Positions 34,722 through 43,090 of a DNA stretch of 64,000 bases are shown in pieces. The notes beneath the pieces are model-generated. The model was not told where the DNA came from, made no database searches, and saw nothing but the letters and a program-made list of their open reading frames with translations. Source of the stretch: Paenibacillus sp. sptzw28. Lineage in GTDB: Bacteria; Bacillota; Bacilli; Paenibacillales; Paenibacillaceae. The position numbers and the translations under genes were made by a program. The DNA lies in NCBI RefSeq assembly GCF_019550795.1, contig NZ_CP080545.1:3816001-3880000 (forward strand), given 5' to 3'. Position 1 is the stretch's first letter, and each line of letters opens with the position of its first letter.

Positions 34722-34870
34722 TTAGGTTGTAATTAATTGATATAAATAGCGTACCGTCATCCCTGATGTAGATTCGTTACGGGAGCGAGGGGCATTTTCT
34801 GGGAGTGGGGCTTCGGTATAATGGGCGGAAGCTACAAAAATATTTCCTGCCCTTCGTACACTAAAGCACG

Positions 34871-34897
34871 AAAAAGCCGGGATACGAGTTCCCGGCT
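34871..34897 (-). terminator. Terminator after the Lin0512-family gene
   Basis: On the minus strand AGCCGGGA (34897-34890) pairs with TCCCGGCT (34882-34875), followed by TTTTT. Confidence 0.8.
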
Positions 34898-34912
34898 GCC
34901 GCCCTTTATATC

Positions 34913-35272
34913 CTAATAGCCGACCTCGACCGAGGCGATGACTACGTAGATTAAATCGTTCTTATCCTGCTTGTCCGGAAGTACGACGCCGCTTGTCGTC
35001 ACCATTCCGCCATCCATTACTTCGACCGTAACTTTTCCGTAAGGAAGGACGGCCTTGACCGCTTCTTCATCAAGCTTCTCGCGGTCGCACGGAACCGCCA
35101 GCTTCACGTTCACTCTCATCGAATCCAGGCTGCCACCCGGCAGTACGGAGCGCAGCCCGGGCATCGAATTATGGTGAATAGCATTCTGAACGGCGCGGAC
35201 TGCCGCTTTCGTCACGTTCTGTCCATGCAGATCGGTACCCATTCCAAGCTCAACGAAAAATAATTTGTCCAT
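34913..35272 (-). CDS. Lin0512-family protein
   Basis: This small cytoplasmic protein of 119 residues belongs to the Lin0512 family, known by FVELGMGTDLHGQNVTKAAV at the N-terminus and SMPGLRSVLPGG in the middle. No function is established for the family. The start at 35272 follows an A/G-rich AGCGAGGGATA. It has its own terminator, so it seems to be a single-gene unit or the tail of the upstream gene, from which 50 bases separate it. Confidence 0.85.
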   Translation of the reverse strand: MDKLFFVELGMGTDLHGQNVTKAAVRAVQNAIHHNSMPGLRSVLPGGSLDSMRVNVKLAVPCDREKLDEEAVKAVLPYGKVTVEVMDGGMVTTSGVVLPDKQDKNDLIYVVIASVEVGY

Positions 35273-35322
35273 CGTTATCCCTCGCTTTCGGTTCTACAGA
35301 GAAGTATATCAGATTTGATGCG

Positions 35323-36453
35323 TCAAAACGGAGGTTCATCGTCGTCCGCCGCCTCCGCTCCAGCGGGCTGGGGTTGGCATTCGCTCCCCCGCTCTCTCTG
35401 CCGGCCGACAAGCTCCAGCACCTCCAGCAAATCCGGCGGCTGAAGCAGCTCGACTGGAGAGACGCTGCGGTCGAACTGAAACGCATCTCCTTCAATAAGC
35501 GCGATATAACGGCCGTTATATGTGGCAAAATGAACCGATTGTCCGAACTCCGACAACGGTCCTTTCACCGAAATGCCGTCCAGCTTGAACGCTACGCTGA
35601 GGTTCGGCTGATGCACGATCAGCCTCTCTGCCGCAGCCGCGACCTGCTCCTGCGACCAGCTCTCCTGCAGCTCGCGCTTCTCGCTCGCCGCCCATACCTC
35701 GAACCGCTGCGCTTCCTGCTCCCGTTCCTCGCCTTCCTGCCCCTGCCACTTCTCATCCATATAATCATGGACCATCGTAATCATATGCTCGCTCATCAGC
35801 TCCGGCATAGCCTTCTCATAGCTGACGAACCGAAGAAAATCTTCGAAATACCGCGCATGCGAAGCCTGGTGGATTTTCAGCTCCCACGGCTCCAGCATCC
35901 CCTCTTCCGGCATGAACGGGTATTGAATGGATTTCATATTGCGGGCGCTGATAGCCATTTCAACATGCGAAATAAGCTGTTTCTCATCAGCGATACGAGC
36001 TATTTTCGGCTCGAAATCGCATTTCAGAATGAACAGCAGCGGCTCGTCCGTATGACGGTTCGGCGTTGCCTTCACAACGATCAAGGCCCCTCCGCGAACA
36101 GCGGCCGCATCCATGTAAAGCCGGACAAGCTCATCGGCAGAGCCGTGAAACTCCTCATGCGAATCTGCGGTGCGCAGCCGCTGAAACAGGTTGTAATTCG
36201 GGTTGCTGTCCAGCTCATAACCGGGCTCCGCGATGAAACGTCCAATTTTCGTTGGCGCGTTCTCCGTGCTTGGGTGACGCTCCGCCCGACGCTTGCAAAT
36301 ACGCTGAAACTCTCCGTCCAGAAACGATTTCAGCTCACTGTCCGCATACTCCTCCTGATCCAGCGTTTGGAAATGCTTGAACGTCTTCGCCGTGTTATCC
36401 GGCCCGTCTGCTTGAATCACAAAGAACGATAAATAATGCACGATAAAATCCAT
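35323..36453 (-). CDS. DUF3900-type protein of unknown function
   Basis: This 376-residue cytoplasmic protein I assign to the Bacillales DUF3900 family from its opening (MDFIVHYLSFFVIQADG) and the KIGRFIAEPGYELDSNPNYN and KIHQASHARYFEDFLRFV stretches. No catalytic motif or membrane segment is visible. The first half looks alpha/beta. The tail from about 355 is low-complexity and acidic (EAADDDEPPF). Some similarity in layout to nucleoid-associated NdpA-like proteins is possible but unproven. Function unknown. Confidence 0.75.
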   Translation of the reverse strand: MDFIVHYLSFFVIQADGPDNTAKTFKHFQTLDQEEYADSELKSFLDGEFQRICKRRAERHPSTENAPTKIGRFIAEPGYELDSNPNYNLFQRLRTADSHEEFHGSADELVRLYMDAAAVRGGALIVVKATPNRHTDEPLLFILKCDFEPKIARIADEKQLISHVEMAISARNMKSIQYPFMPEEGMLEPWELKIHQASHARYFEDFLRFVSYEKAMPELMSEHMITMVHDYMDEKWQGQEGEEREQEAQRFEVWAASEKRELQESWSQEQVAAAAERLIVHQPNLSVAFKLDGISVKGPLSEFGQSVHFATYNGRYIALIEGDAFQFDRSVSPVELLQPPDLLEVLELVGRQRERGSECQPQPAGAEAADDDEPPF

Positions 36454-36574
36454 TTGCCGCTTCCCCTTTCAGGTTATTAGCATAACACACGTTTTTGCTG
36501 CGTTTCTACATTCCATTGTTCAATTTTCCTTGTCCGGATGGCCGAAGCGCAATCTTCAGACAGCATGCGCATGG

Positions 36575-36624
36575 AAAAAGCCGGTTTCGGCACATACACA
36601 GCTCGTGCATGCGGCGGAACCGGC
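36575..36624 (-). terminator. Terminator after the VOC protein gene
   Basis: On the minus strand GCCGGTT (36624-36618) pairs with AACCGGC (36586-36580), with a long loop that can form an inner stem, followed by TTTTT. Confidence 0.6.
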
Positions 36625-36671
36625 CTTTTGCAGTTAAACAAGTACCGGGACACCCGGATTTAAAGAAAGGG

Positions 36672-37049
36672 CTAAGCGAAGAGACTGATTAAATTGCCAT
36701 CAGCGTCCTGCACGATCGCGTAGCGCTGGCCCCAGAAAGCATCCCACGGCTCGCGGTGCCCGTTGTATCCATTCTCCGTTATTTTCCTGAACAGCTCGTC
36801 CACTGCCTCGCGGCTCTCACACAGAAATGCAAGCTCAATACGATGGCCGACGGGCTCGTCCCAACTGCCATAAACATCTTTAATCGTTTCTTGTGTGTCA
36901 AAGGCCAGTCGGAAACCGCTTTGCTGAGCCTCGACATGAATATCGTCGTTGGCGCTCTCCGGTATTTCCAATCCCAGTATCCGATAGAAGTCCAAAGACC
37001 TTTTCATGTCTTTCACAATTATCCCGATCATATCGAGTTTAATCCCCAT
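36672..37049 (-). CDS. Glyoxalase/bleomycin-resistance (VOC) family protein
   Basis: This is a VOC-fold protein of 125 residues with two beta-alpha-beta-beta-beta repeats: MIGIIVKDMKRSLDFYRILG at the start and YAIVQDADGNLISLF at the end. Members either bind a metal and act on small electrophiles or bind drugs such as bleomycin. The ATG at 37049 has AAAGGAGCTGAG upstream, and it overlaps the end of the MFS pump gene by 11 bases, so it is co-translated with the exporter. This supports a resistance or detoxification role. The longer frame to 37115 lies inside the pump gene. Confidence 0.88.
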   Translation of the reverse strand: MGIKLDMIGIIVKDMKRSLDFYRILGLEIPESANDDIHVEAQQSGFRLAFDTQETIKDVYGSWDEPVGHRIELAFLCESREAVDELFRKITENGYNGHREPWDAFWGQRYAIVQDADGNLISLFA

Positions 37050-38448
37050 GACTCTCAGCTCCTTTAATAGATGTTCGACTTGTACGCCGCGAAAATAAGA
37101 AGTACATAAAAACACTGTATAATATAACCAGGATCATTAAAAGCGTTAAATTAACGTACGACAGAGACTGTGTACCCATTACGAACGGGTGAAGCGGAAA
37201 TGCAATCATGGAACTATCCAGCAATTTTGCCGCCACAGCTGTGCCCAGCGCTTGAGCAATAAACATTCCTAAGCTAAACAACCCCATGCCGATTCCAATC
37301 TGATTGCCCCGAAGAGTCGAGGATACGCTTTCGGTTATTGACGTTTGTGAAAAAGCATACCCCAGATTCATAACCGCAAAGGCCGCCGCGATCCACCATA
37401 CCCATTGATCTACGCTTATCCAAATTAGCGAAAATCCAAGAGCGATCAAACAGAGTCCCATAAACGTAACATAACCGGCCCCTTTTTTCACCATGATATC
37501 TCCGGCTATTTTTCCGCCAAATGCCGCACTGACCGCACCGGGAAACATGACCGCTCCTATCGTCCCGGCATCTAAAGCATATAATTGAGACAGCAGCAGC
37601 GGCAGCAGAAACATCATCGTCATAATCGCGCTGAACATAAGAAAACCGGTTGTGACACCGATTCTGTACAATGGGTCTTTAAAGAGCGCAGTATGGAGAA
37701 ACGGATACGGATGTGCCCGAATATGAATTGAAAACCAAGCGCCCGCTGCGAGACTACCCAATAAATACAAAGGGTTCAATTGCGTTAAAAACAACATCAG
37801 TCCAGTAACCGCCAAACTCGCAAGAACAGCGCCAAGCAAATCAAATTTCCCTTTTTTCCTCTCCTCGCCAGGGAGAAATTTCAGGAAATATGGGATGGCA
37901 GCAAGCGTAAAGACCGGAATAAGAAATAAATATGCCCAATGAACACGGCTTGTAATGTTTCCACCGAGTACCGGTCCAACCGCAACCCCGCAAGAAAAGG
38001 CCGAGGTAACCAAACCGAACATTTTCGGACGTCCTGCAGCCGTAAAATAACGAGTGATGATTGTGTTGTTTATTGCAGGGATGGCTGAAGCCCCGAGTCC
38101 CTGAACGGCACGAAAGAGAATAACCATGACGTATTTGTCATGAAAAATAAAACCGAGAACGGAACCGGCAGCATATACCGCGATTCCAATCACAATAAGG
38201 TGCTTAGGGCTGAACAAATCGCTAAGCTTCCCAAACACAATCGATCCGATTCCAAAAAAAAGGATAAAAATGGTGACTACCCAGCTTACCTGAGACGGTA
38301 GCAAATGAAACTGCTCAGAGATGCTCGGCGTAGATACGTTGAATACCGTTTCATTCAGAACGGAGAAAAAAATGACATAGAGCAGCCAAGGCACAATTCG
38401 CCTTATATCAGCTTCACTCGGCCCGGATGCAGTCTTGGATACTGGCAT
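37039..38448 (-). CDS. MFS multidrug efflux transporter
   Basis: This is a drug:proton antiporter of about 469 residues with 12-14 membrane segments, EmrB/QacA-like. It carries the segment 2-3 loop GKLSDLFSPKHLIVIG and the drug-antiporter motif in RAVQGLGASAIPAINNTII, then VGPVLGGNI in segment 5. The ATG at 38448 follows AAAGGGGGC. It is co-translated with the downstream VOC protein and follows an AraC-type regulator on the same strand, forming a small resistance unit. Substrate unknown. Confidence 0.9.
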   Translation of the reverse strand: MPVSKTASGPSEADIRRIVPWLLYVIFFSVLNETVFNVSTPSISEQFHLLPSQVSWVVTIFILFFGIGSIVFGKLSDLFSPKHLIVIGIAVYAAGSVLGFIFHDKYVMVILFRAVQGLGASAIPAINNTIITRYFTAAGRPKMFGLVTSAFSCGVAVGPVLGGNITSRVHWAYLFLIPVFTLAAIPYFLKFLPGEERKKGKFDLLGAVLASLAVTGLMLFLTQLNPLYLLGSLAAGAWFSIHIRAHPYPFLHTALFKDPLYRIGVTTGFLMFSAIMTMMFLLPLLLSQLYALDAGTIGAVMFPGAVSAAFGGKIAGDIMVKKGAGYVTFMGLCLIALGFSLIWISVDQWVWWIAAAFAVMNLGYAFSQTSITESVSSTLRGNQIGIGMGLFSLGMFIAQALGTAVAAKLLDSSMIAFPLHPFVMGTQSLSYVNLTLLMILVILYSVFMYFLFSRRTSRTSIKGAESHGD

Positions 38449-38526
38449 TGAATGCCCCCTTTGTACTGGAGTCAATCAATACAATACTCCTTTCATTGCT
38501 GTCAAAATAGTAAAAAACGGACTTTC

Positions 38527-39345
38527 TCAGTCCGTTTTTGATAATTGTTTGGGCAGTATACCGTAATATCGCTTGAAGCTTTTTATGAAATGCGGTTGGT
38601 CATAGTAGCCGTATTTTACCGCAATGTCCGAAAAGCTCAAGTGAGTGCCGCTGTAAATCTCCTGCAGCATGCTTTGAAACCGGATAATTCCCAGCATTTC
38701 CTTTGGACTCAAACCGAGCTCACGAGTAAAGGTTTTTCTTATATGCCGTTCACTGAAACTAAGCTTTTCCGCCAGATCCGTTGTTGAAATACTCCCCTTA
38801 AAGGTGTACATATATTTGATACCCGCATGTAACAAAGAATTGGACTGAGCCTCATATACAGATAATAAATGTTTGAGCTTATGCTCAATGATTTCAATAA
38901 TTTCGGAGACTGTATCAGCCGATAAAATTTCTTCAACCATAAGCAGCGCTCCAGCTCCCCATATATCTTCCAAAAAAACATGCTGTCCCATAAATGCAGA
39001 GACCGGATATTGTAATATGGAGCGCGCCGATTCCGAAAAAAAGCGGATACCGAACAAAGACTGGGCTTGGGAAAGACTTAGAACTTCAAACTGAGTCATC
39101 AACCCCTCAACAAAAGCGGCTTTCCAGCAGGAGGGTGACCGGAGGTCAACAATAATATCCACGCAGCCATCCGGTATGATCCGATGCATTTGATTCCCGT
39201 TGTTTGCATCAAAGTCCAACGTCCAATAACAAGCGACATGCGCTGCCAGGCTTTCGCATGGAGCATATTCGCGGTAGCGGTAACCGGGGTGCTGCAGCTG
39301 CTGCTGCAATTTTGGCGATTGTATAGGATGATATTCGTTCTTCAT
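38527..39345 (-). CDS. AraC-family regulator
   Basis: This is an AraC-type transcription activator of 272 residues. The N-terminal part carries HRIIPDGCVDIIVDL, the mark of one subgroup of AraC regulators. The C-terminal double helix-turn-helix is at about 165-265 (ISTTDLAEKLSFSERHIRKT, LSFSDIAVKYGYYDQPHFIK). It is the nearest regulator to the MFS pump and VOC protein, with 78 bases between, and probably controls them. The ligand is not evident. Confidence 0.9.
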   Translation of the reverse strand: MKNEYHPIQSPKLQQQLQHPGYRYREYAPCESLAAHVACYWTLDFDANNGNQMHRIIPDGCVDIIVDLRSPSCWKAAFVEGLMTQFEVLSLSQAQSLFGIRFFSESARSILQYPVSAFMGQHVFLEDIWGAGALLMVEEILSADTVSEIIEIIEHKLKHLLSVYEAQSNSLLHAGIKYMYTFKGSISTTDLAEKLSFSERHIRKTFTRELGLSPKEMLGIIRFQSMLQEIYSGTHLSFSDIAVKYGYYDQPHFIKSFKRYYGILPKQLSKTD

Positions 39346-39392
39346 TCCTCGTCACCTCCCCGTTAATAGCCGGCTGATTGAGATTCAAATGC

Positions 39393-40187
39393 TTATATGT
39401 TTTGCTGCTCCAGCTGCGCGAGCCGCTCCAATACACGGCGCTTGCGGTACAGCATTGTCGCCGCTTCCGCTGCATCCTGAAGCGTGCTTCGGTTAATGAA
39501 AGCACCGAACAGCATGCCTGCTACCGGCACGAGCTGGAACAGCTTCTTCCACCCGAAGTTGTCGCGATAGACGGCCACAACTTCCCTCCAGCCCTGCAGC
39601 TGGGAAGCCATCTGACCTTGCGATTCCGGCTTGCCGAACAATGCAAGCTGCTCAAGGACAGCCTTCTTGCCCACAATGTCGGAGGAAGCGAACTGCAGAC
39701 ATTTGATGACGAATATGCGCTCTTCCTTCTTTCTCGGGTCGTACCCGTAGCTGAGAGCCACCTCTTGTATAAGCTTAAGCGATAGTCCGAGCAGCGCCGG
39801 TATATCGATTGCCAGTGTGAAAATCCCGCCGAAGCCGGTCGTTGCACCCTGCACGGTGGCAAATGCCGCCCGGCTGTGCGACAGCTCCTCAGCCGCTTTA
39901 TTCATCACGGCGAGCGGCCTTCCCGCCGCCTCTTCGGGCGATGCCGCTCCCAGCTTGCGGAGCACCTCGCCTTCAGCGAGCAAATAGCGCCCGCCTGATT
40001 GCAGGAAGCTGCCGATTTCATCAACGGCTTGACCGATCTTTTCCTGAAGAAAACGCGGAGTCAGCTTATCCAGCAGCATGAACGGGATGCGGCCGAGCTT
40101 TTCCCAAAACCATATATCCTTCTGCTGCCGCTCCCACTTCACGATATCGGCCAAAGCCGATTGAAGCTCCTCTCTTGATTCCATCAT
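39393..40187 (-). CDS. EcsC-family protein
   Basis: This 264-residue EcsC-family protein is recognised by GFGGIFTLAIDIPALLGLSL then KLIQEVALSYGYDPR and the closing PVAGMLFGAFINRSTL. EcsC is a peripheral membrane protein named from the ecsABC cluster of Bacillus; its role is not clear. The ATG at 40187 follows AAGGGAATG. The long frame to 40286 runs over the terminator of the second helD and is rejected. Hydrophobic stretches near 150 and 225 suggest membrane contact. Confidence 0.88.
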   Translation of the reverse strand: MMESREELQSALADIVKWERQQKDIWFWEKLGRIPFMLLDKLTPRFLQEKIGQAVDEIGSFLQSGGRYLLAEGEVLRKLGAASPEEAAGRPLAVMNKAAEELSHSRAAFATVQGATTGFGGIFTLAIDIPALLGLSLKLIQEVALSYGYDPRKKEERIFVIKCLQFASSDIVGKKAVLEQLALFGKPESQGQMASQLQGWREVVAVYRDNFGWKKLFQLVPVAGMLFGAFINRSTLQDAAEAATMLYRKRRVLERLAQLEQQNI

Positions 40188-40254
40188 CGCTACATTCCCT
40201 TCTATCTGTCCGTATCTGTAAGTACGATTATCTTTACCCGGGGATGCACAAATA

Positions 40255-40279
40255 ACAAAAAACCCGCCTTGCGGCGGGG
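40255..40279 (-). terminator. Terminator of second helD
   Basis: On the minus strand CCCGCC GCAA GGCGGG (40278-40263) followed by TTTTTTG. Strong intrinsic terminator. Confidence 0.88.
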
Positions 40280-40286
40280 TAAGCAT

Positions 40287-42383
40287 CTATGAATGAGCGT
40301 CTGTCGAAGCAGCCAAAAGCTGCGTTATCGTGCCGTTATAAAGGAGCTTCAGCTTATGCAGGGCGCGGGTGCAGCCGACGTATAACAGCTTTGCATCGTT
40401 CCCGCCGAAGCTGTGGCTGTCTGCATCGGCAATCAGAACGGCGTCAAATTCCAGCCCTTTGGCTAAATATGCGGGGACGACCGTTAGGCCGCCTCCGTAC
40501 GCTTCCTGCTTGCTTTGGATGAGAACCGCTTCCAGTCCTTCCGTCGCAAGCCGCCCGGCGATTTCCTGACAGGATTTTGCGGTGCGTCCCAGAACGGCGA
40601 TCGTTCTGTAGCTGCCGGCGTTCTGCCAATCACGAATCGTCCGGACGATCCGCTCTAACCGGTCGGAATTCGATGCCGCCTCTTCCACGTCAACCGGCTC
40701 TCCGCTGCGGAAGACCGGGACGGCCGGTTTAACGCCTTCTCCCATTGTACCAAGAACACGGTTGGCGAAATCAATGATTTCCATTGTTGAACGGTAGCTT
40801 CGGTCTAGCTCGAAGTACCCGCTCTCCCCTACATCGAACAATGCGGTCATTTCAATCCAGCTGTTGATCCCGGTATAACCGTGAATCCCCTGCTGCAAAT
40901 CGCCAAGCACCGTCATGGACGAACCGCGCTGGCACAGCTTGAGCGATTCCAGCTGAAAAGGCGAGTAATCCTGCGCCTCGTCGATGACGATATGGTCATA
41001 TACCGGCTGATCAAGCCCATATAGACGCAGCTGGATATAGACAAGCGGCGCCAAATCCTCCGGCTGGACTTTGTTTTGCTTCAGCCCTTTAACCGTAGCC
41101 GACCTTATGCCGCCCGGCACCATATGTGCGGCTGCCTCGTCGCTGAGAAGCGAACTATACAGCTGCGCCGCCGTGAAGGACGGGATCTTTTTGCAATAGG
41201 CGTTCAGTTTGGCGTTCGCTTTGCTTTTTAATTTCCGGTCGGTGTAGCGCCGCGCCTTCCACTCCGATTCCAGCCACCGCTTAAGCCTGCTGACCAGCCG
41301 CTCGCGCCGTTTCATAAAGGGCTCGCCGCTGTAATCGGTGATCAGCCATTCCCGGATCGCCACCGGCAGGAGCACTAAGCCCTCAATCGGCTCGAAGGGC
41401 TGCTGAGGCAGGAGCGAAGCTTCCAGCTGCTCCAGCTTCAAGTCGACAGCTTGCTTAAACTGCATGCTGCCCTTAATCCGCCCCGGCGCCCGTTCCATCT
41501 CTTCCCTGCTGCGCGGCTGCTCGAACCAGTATGCCATCGTATCCGATGCCTCATCGAGACGGACCTCTTTTTGAAGCCGCTCAAGCGCCCACTCGGCATA
41601 AGTCGTCTGCACAATGTCTCCGACGCCGAGTTCAGGCAGCACTCCGGAAATATAATCCAGGAACATCCGGTTCGGCGCAAAAATAACCATCCGTTCGGCA
41701 CGGATCCGGTCCGCGTACCGATACAGCAAATAAGCCAGCCGGTGAAGCGCTACTGTCGTTTTCCCGCTTCCGGCTACCCCTTGAATGAATACCGCTTTAT
41801 TTTTCTCCGTACGTATGATCCGGTCCTGCTCTTGTTGAATGGTCGAAACGATATCCCGCAGACGATTATCCTTGCTCTCGCCTAGCCGGTAAAGCAAGAA
41901 CTCGTCGGTAACGGATTCCTCCTCCTGCCCCCGCACAAAGCTGTCGACGACGCGTTCCAGCTTTCCATTGCGTACCATGAGGTTGCGCTTCAGGTGGATT
42001 GTTCCTTCGACTTCGCCATCCGGCGACTCATAAGCAACCGGCGCATCGCCTCCGCTGAATGCATAGAAGAGACTTGCCACCGGTGCGCGCCAATCGATAA
42101 CGAGCAGCTCGTTTGTGGACTCATGCGCAACCCCGGCTTTACCGATGTAAAGCGGCCTTGGAGACAGCTGCGACGGCTCCTGGAAATCAATGCGGCCAAA
42201 ATAAGGCTCCTTGTACGCTACCTCCAGCCGCTGCCTCCGCTGCTCGTTCTGCAGGTCGAGCATCTGCTCCGTGAAATCATCCCCGGTATAACGGGGGCCT
42301 ATTGCGCGCAGCTGGTTTCGAATGTGCCCTAGCACATTATCGATCCGCTCCGCTTCGTCTTGAAAGGCACTTTGAACAGACAT
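40287..42383 (-). CDS. Second HelD-type RNA polymerase helicase
   Basis: This 698-residue HelD-family ATPase is the second in the window, clearly diverged from the one at 5407-7791. A coiled N-terminal arm (DEAERIDNVLGHIRNQLRAI) is followed by ELLVIDWRAPVASLFYAF, Walker A GVAGSGKTTVALHRLAYLL, DEAQDYSPFQLESLKL, DRSYRSTMEIIDF, AKGLEFDAVLIADAD and LYVGCTRALHKL. The ATG at 42383 has GGGAGGTAACTG upstream; the frame extends to 42518 without a better site. The Asp-Glu and Arg finger motifs are intact. Bacillales often hold two HelD versions; whether both act on RNA polymerase is not known here. Confidence 0.9.
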   Translation of the reverse strand: MSVQSAFQDEAERIDNVLGHIRNQLRAIGPRYTGDDFTEQMLDLQNEQRRQRLEVAYKEPYFGRIDFQEPSQLSPRPLYIGKAGVAHESTNELLVIDWRAPVASLFYAFSGGDAPVAYESPDGEVEGTIHLKRNLMVRNGKLERVVDSFVRGQEEESVTDEFLLYRLGESKDNRLRDIVSTIQQEQDRIIRTEKNKAVFIQGVAGSGKTTVALHRLAYLLYRYADRIRAERMVIFAPNRMFLDYISGVLPELGVGDIVQTTYAEWALERLQKEVRLDEASDTMAYWFEQPRSREEMERAPGRIKGSMQFKQAVDLKLEQLEASLLPQQPFEPIEGLVLLPVAIREWLITDYSGEPFMKRRERLVSRLKRWLESEWKARRYTDRKLKSKANAKLNAYCKKIPSFTAAQLYSSLLSDEAAAHMVPGGIRSATVKGLKQNKVQPEDLAPLVYIQLRLYGLDQPVYDHIVIDEAQDYSPFQLESLKLCQRGSSMTVLGDLQQGIHGYTGINSWIEMTALFDVGESGYFELDRSYRSTMEIIDFANRVLGTMGEGVKPAVPVFRSGEPVDVEEAASNSDRLERIVRTIRDWQNAGSYRTIAVLGRTAKSCQEIAGRLATEGLEAVLIQSKQEAYGGGLTVVPAYLAKGLEFDAVLIADADSHSFGGNDAKLLYVGCTRALHKLKLLYNGTITQLLAASTDAHS

Positions 42384-42595
42384 GTCAGTTACCTCCCTCT
42401 GTTTGATGCGCACAACTTCTCTCTTAAGCTCCGCCCGCTTGGGCGGAATGCCGGGAAGCATGCACTTTAGAACGCAAGTCCGCTTTTCACTTGCCGTCGT
42501 TTCCACCGCCCTGCACATGCATATACAGCAGGCGAAAGCCGCATTCTCATGCGGCTTGGACGGGATTATCGATTAAGGTCGACTGCGGGTATTTG

Positions 42596-42704
42596 GCGGC
42601 TCGGTTGTCAGTAACTGCAACCGTTAGGCGCGATGATTCGCGGCTCGGTTGTCAGTTACTGCAACCGTTAGACTCGATCATTCGCGGCTCGGTTGACAGC
42701 GCGA
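42596..42704. repeat. Tandem 44-bp repeat, two and a half copies
   Basis: Units begin at 42596, 42640 and 42684, an exact 44-base period, each starting GCGGCTCGGTTG. Units 1 and 2 differ at about five positions; unit 3 keeps only the first 20 or so bases. Each full unit contains the dyad CGGTTG...CAACCG with inner AGT/ACT pairing. It lies between the second helD and the DUF1294 gene. Could be an operator array, a transcript-folding repeat or a simple duplication. Confidence 0.8.
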
Positions 42705-42766
42705 GTGAATAATATAGCATAAGAAGCGGCGGCAGTCAATCTCTTCCATCGCCTTTGGGCTCGCAT

Positions 42767-43051
42767 TTAGGCCTCGAGGAGATAGCGAAACAAAGCCACT
42801 GCAAGAACCGCATGGATCACGGCCATAACCGGAAGTCCGAACGCGAAGGCGGCATGCTTCGTTTTATGACGGAAAACCCTCATCGCCAGCCAGCCGCCGA
42901 GCGACCCGCCAAGCGCGCTGACACCGAGCAGACGCCGTTCGGGAATACGGCGCGTCCGCCCGTTGCGGCGGGCTGCTCGGGCTTTGTCGTCGCCCATCAT
43001 GGCAAACGCCGCGATGTTGATAATAACAAGATAAGCAATAATCGCAATCAC
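42767..43051 (-). CDS. DUF1294 membrane protein
   Basis: This 94-residue membrane protein belongs to the DUF1294 family. It has a first membrane segment at 2-20, the conserved GDDKARAARRNGRTRRIPER (DKxxA...RIPE), then LLGVSALGGSLGGWLAM and a last segment at 72-92. The KHAAF motif is also present. Function unknown. The start at 43051 is weakly supported (AGGATAATG region is upstream on the other side); an alternative ATG is not seen. Confidence 0.85.
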   Translation of the reverse strand: MIAIIAYLVIINIAAFAMMGDDKARAARRNGRTRRIPERRLLGVSALGGSLGGWLAMRVFRHKTKHAAFAFGLPVMAVIHAVLAVALFRYLLEA

Positions 43052-43090
43052 AATAAACCTCCACCCAAACAGGATAATGACCCAATGTTA

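Noticed and set aside
42596..42704. Possible CRISPR array
   Set aside because: The repeat units are directly adjacent without unique spacers, and no cas genes are near.
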